7,228 bases of DNA from Rickettsiales bacterium (lineage in GTDB: Bacteria > Pseudomonadota > Alphaproteobacteria > Rickettsiales > UBA8987), in contig JAHDHN010000067.1 in assembly GCA_020631295.1 (NCBI GenBank), forward strand, positions 1 through 7,228. Reading direction: 5' to 3'. Position numbers and translations under genes: made by a program. Below are positions 6,626-7,228 of this stretch, piece by piece. The notes below the pieces were generated by a model, which was given only the letters and a program-made list of their open reading frames with translations, ran no database searches and had not been told where the DNA came from. Each line of letters starts with the position of its first letter. Positions within the stretch are counted from its first letter, which is position 1.

Positions 6626-7127
6626 CGTTCGCTATCTCCTTCTCATATTGCTTCAATAGTTTGTCTGTTATTACCAGCTTGGCCGTTTCCACTTGTTCAA
6701 GGGGAATCTCCCAGCTTGCATCTTGTTCTTTACCTTTTACCACCACCACATTATTATTTACCTGTGCGATAGTGCCTGTAAAACGCTTTTGCCCATCTAA
6801 CAACGCTTGTGTGGTGAGCTTTGCTTCATGCCCCACATAACGCTCAAAATCTGCCAATTTCACCAGCGGACGATCCACACCCGGCGAACTCACTTCCAAA
6901 TTATATTCGCTCTTAATCGGGTCTTCCACATCCAAAATGGCTGATACTGCATGGCTAATTTCTGTACAATTATCCAAATTCAAACCACCGTCAGACACAC
7001 GCTCCGCCATAATTTGCAGCGTTTGTGGCGCGCCTTCCATCAGCTTCACACGCACCACGCCATAACCCAGCGCCTCAATAGAAGGCGCAATCATCGCTTC
7101 AATATTCTGTTCCAGCATGCTTGGCAT
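6618..7127 (-). CDS. rimP: Ribosome maturation factor RimP
   Basis: RimP acts early in assembly of the 30S subunit. With the start used here the product is 169 residues, normal for the family. The N-terminal domain (about 1-84) includes IEALGYGVVRVKLMEG, TLQIMAER and the strongly conserved YNLEVSSPGVDRPL (75-88). The SH3-like C-terminal domain (about 90-155) contains GTIAQVNNNVVVV and a late LVITDKLL. The frame is open upstream to a GTG at 7202, but that extension would be encoded by an intrinsic terminator hairpin (7183-7206) and reads unlike RimP, so I reject it. ATG at 7127 (MPSMLEQ) is preferred over ATG at 7118 (MLEQ), though neither has a strong Shine-Dalgarno sequence; AAGAAAG lies somewhat far upstream of 7127. 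It is the first gene of the visible operon and overlaps nusA by 8 nt. Confidence 0.93.
   Translation of the reverse strand: MPSMLEQNIEAMIAPSIEALGYGVVRVKLMEGAPQTLQIMAERVSDGGLNLDNCTEISHAVSAILDVEDPIKSEYNLEVSSPGVDRPLVKLADFERYVGHEAKLTTQALLDGQKRFTGTIAQVNNNVVVVKGKEQDASWEIPLEQVETAKLVITDKLLKQYEKEIANDG
6636..6641 (-). promoter_or_regulatory. nusA ribosome binding site inside rimP
   Basis: AAGGAG on the minus strand lies 10 nt before the nusA ATG and within the last rimP codons. The rimP stop and the nusA start share the 8-nt overlap ATGGTTAG, a typical layout for translational coupling. Confidence 0.75.
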
Positions 7128-7179
7128 GGTTGTGTTATTCTTTCTTATTTGCTTTGTTGTACAAAAAATTTCAGCCAAC

Positions 7180-7206
7180 AAAAAAGGCGGCAAAACTGCC
7201 ACCTTT
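7180..7206 (-). terminator. Intrinsic terminator upstream of rimP
   Basis: On the minus strand AAAGGTGGCA (7206-7197) pairs with TGCCGCCTTT (7192-7183) to form a 10-bp stem with one U-G pair and a 4-nt loop, followed directly by a run of six T (7185-7180, the first three in the stem). On the plus strand the same position is a C-A mismatch, so the structure favours minus-strand function. It either ends a gene lying beyond the right edge or acts as an attenuator in a long rimP leader. A rimP promoter would then be needed in 7128-7179 or, for an attenuator, upstream of 7206; I see no convincing one. Confidence 0.8.
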
Positions 7207-7228
7207 GGTGACTGTGTATAGAGACTTT

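Noticed and set aside
7153..7168. Imperfect palindrome centred on TTGTACAA upstream of rimP, considered as an operator
   Set aside because: Only the central 8 bp are perfect, the region is AT-rich, and no regulator or promoter next to it can be identified.
7128..7202. N-terminal extension of RimP from GTG at 7202
   Set aside because: The extension would be encoded by the intrinsic terminator hairpin and T-run, and RimP homology begins only after ATG 7127.

Overview
The window looks like chromosomal core DNA from an alphaproteobacterium. The best evidence is the translation-related gene block rimP-nusA-infB-rbfA, together with the style of the proteins: an IF2 of 810 residues with the KLGGKLQLTRSLE/SKGRAKTVTVE type N-terminus, an RbfA with QRQLKVGEAIRHAL and SPDLRNATVFVMPL, and an RbfA-type C-terminus ending in SFDEADKINRLL. 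Base composition is moderate in the conserved genes and clearly lower at the left edge. I cannot name a genus from the sequence alone.

Layout, left to right. (1) Positions 1-543, minus strand: an AT-rich, unrecognised gene whose 3' end lies outside the window. (2) Positions 544-652: a short AT-rich divergent promoter region. (3) Positions 653-2002, plus strand: a two-gene unit, a small lipoprotein whose stop codon directly abuts the GTG start of ispH (lytB), the last enzyme of the MEP isoprenoid pathway. (4) Positions 2003-2143: a convergent intergenic gap holding two hairpins arranged as mirror images, each followed by TCAAAT in the direction of its own gene. (5) Positions 2144-7127, minus strand: the operon rimP-nusA-infB-rbfA, read right to left. 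(6) Positions 7180-7206: a clear intrinsic terminator pointing into the rimP upstream region.

The minus-strand operon combines ribosome maturation (RimP, RbfA, both acting on the 30S subunit), transcription elongation/termination control (NusA) and translation initiation (IF2). rimP and nusA overlap by 8 nt. nusA and infB are only 72 nt apart, so the small ylxR gene often found between them is absent here. The usual downstream partners truB, rpsO and pnp are not after rbfA; instead the operon runs head-on into ispH.

No CRISPR array, transposase, rRNA or tRNA gene is visible. Most of the window is ordinary housekeeping sequence. The places worth a second look are the paired hairpins at 2045-2120, the AT-rich orphan gene at the left edge, the possible leaderless start of the lipoprotein gene, and the terminator in front of rimP.
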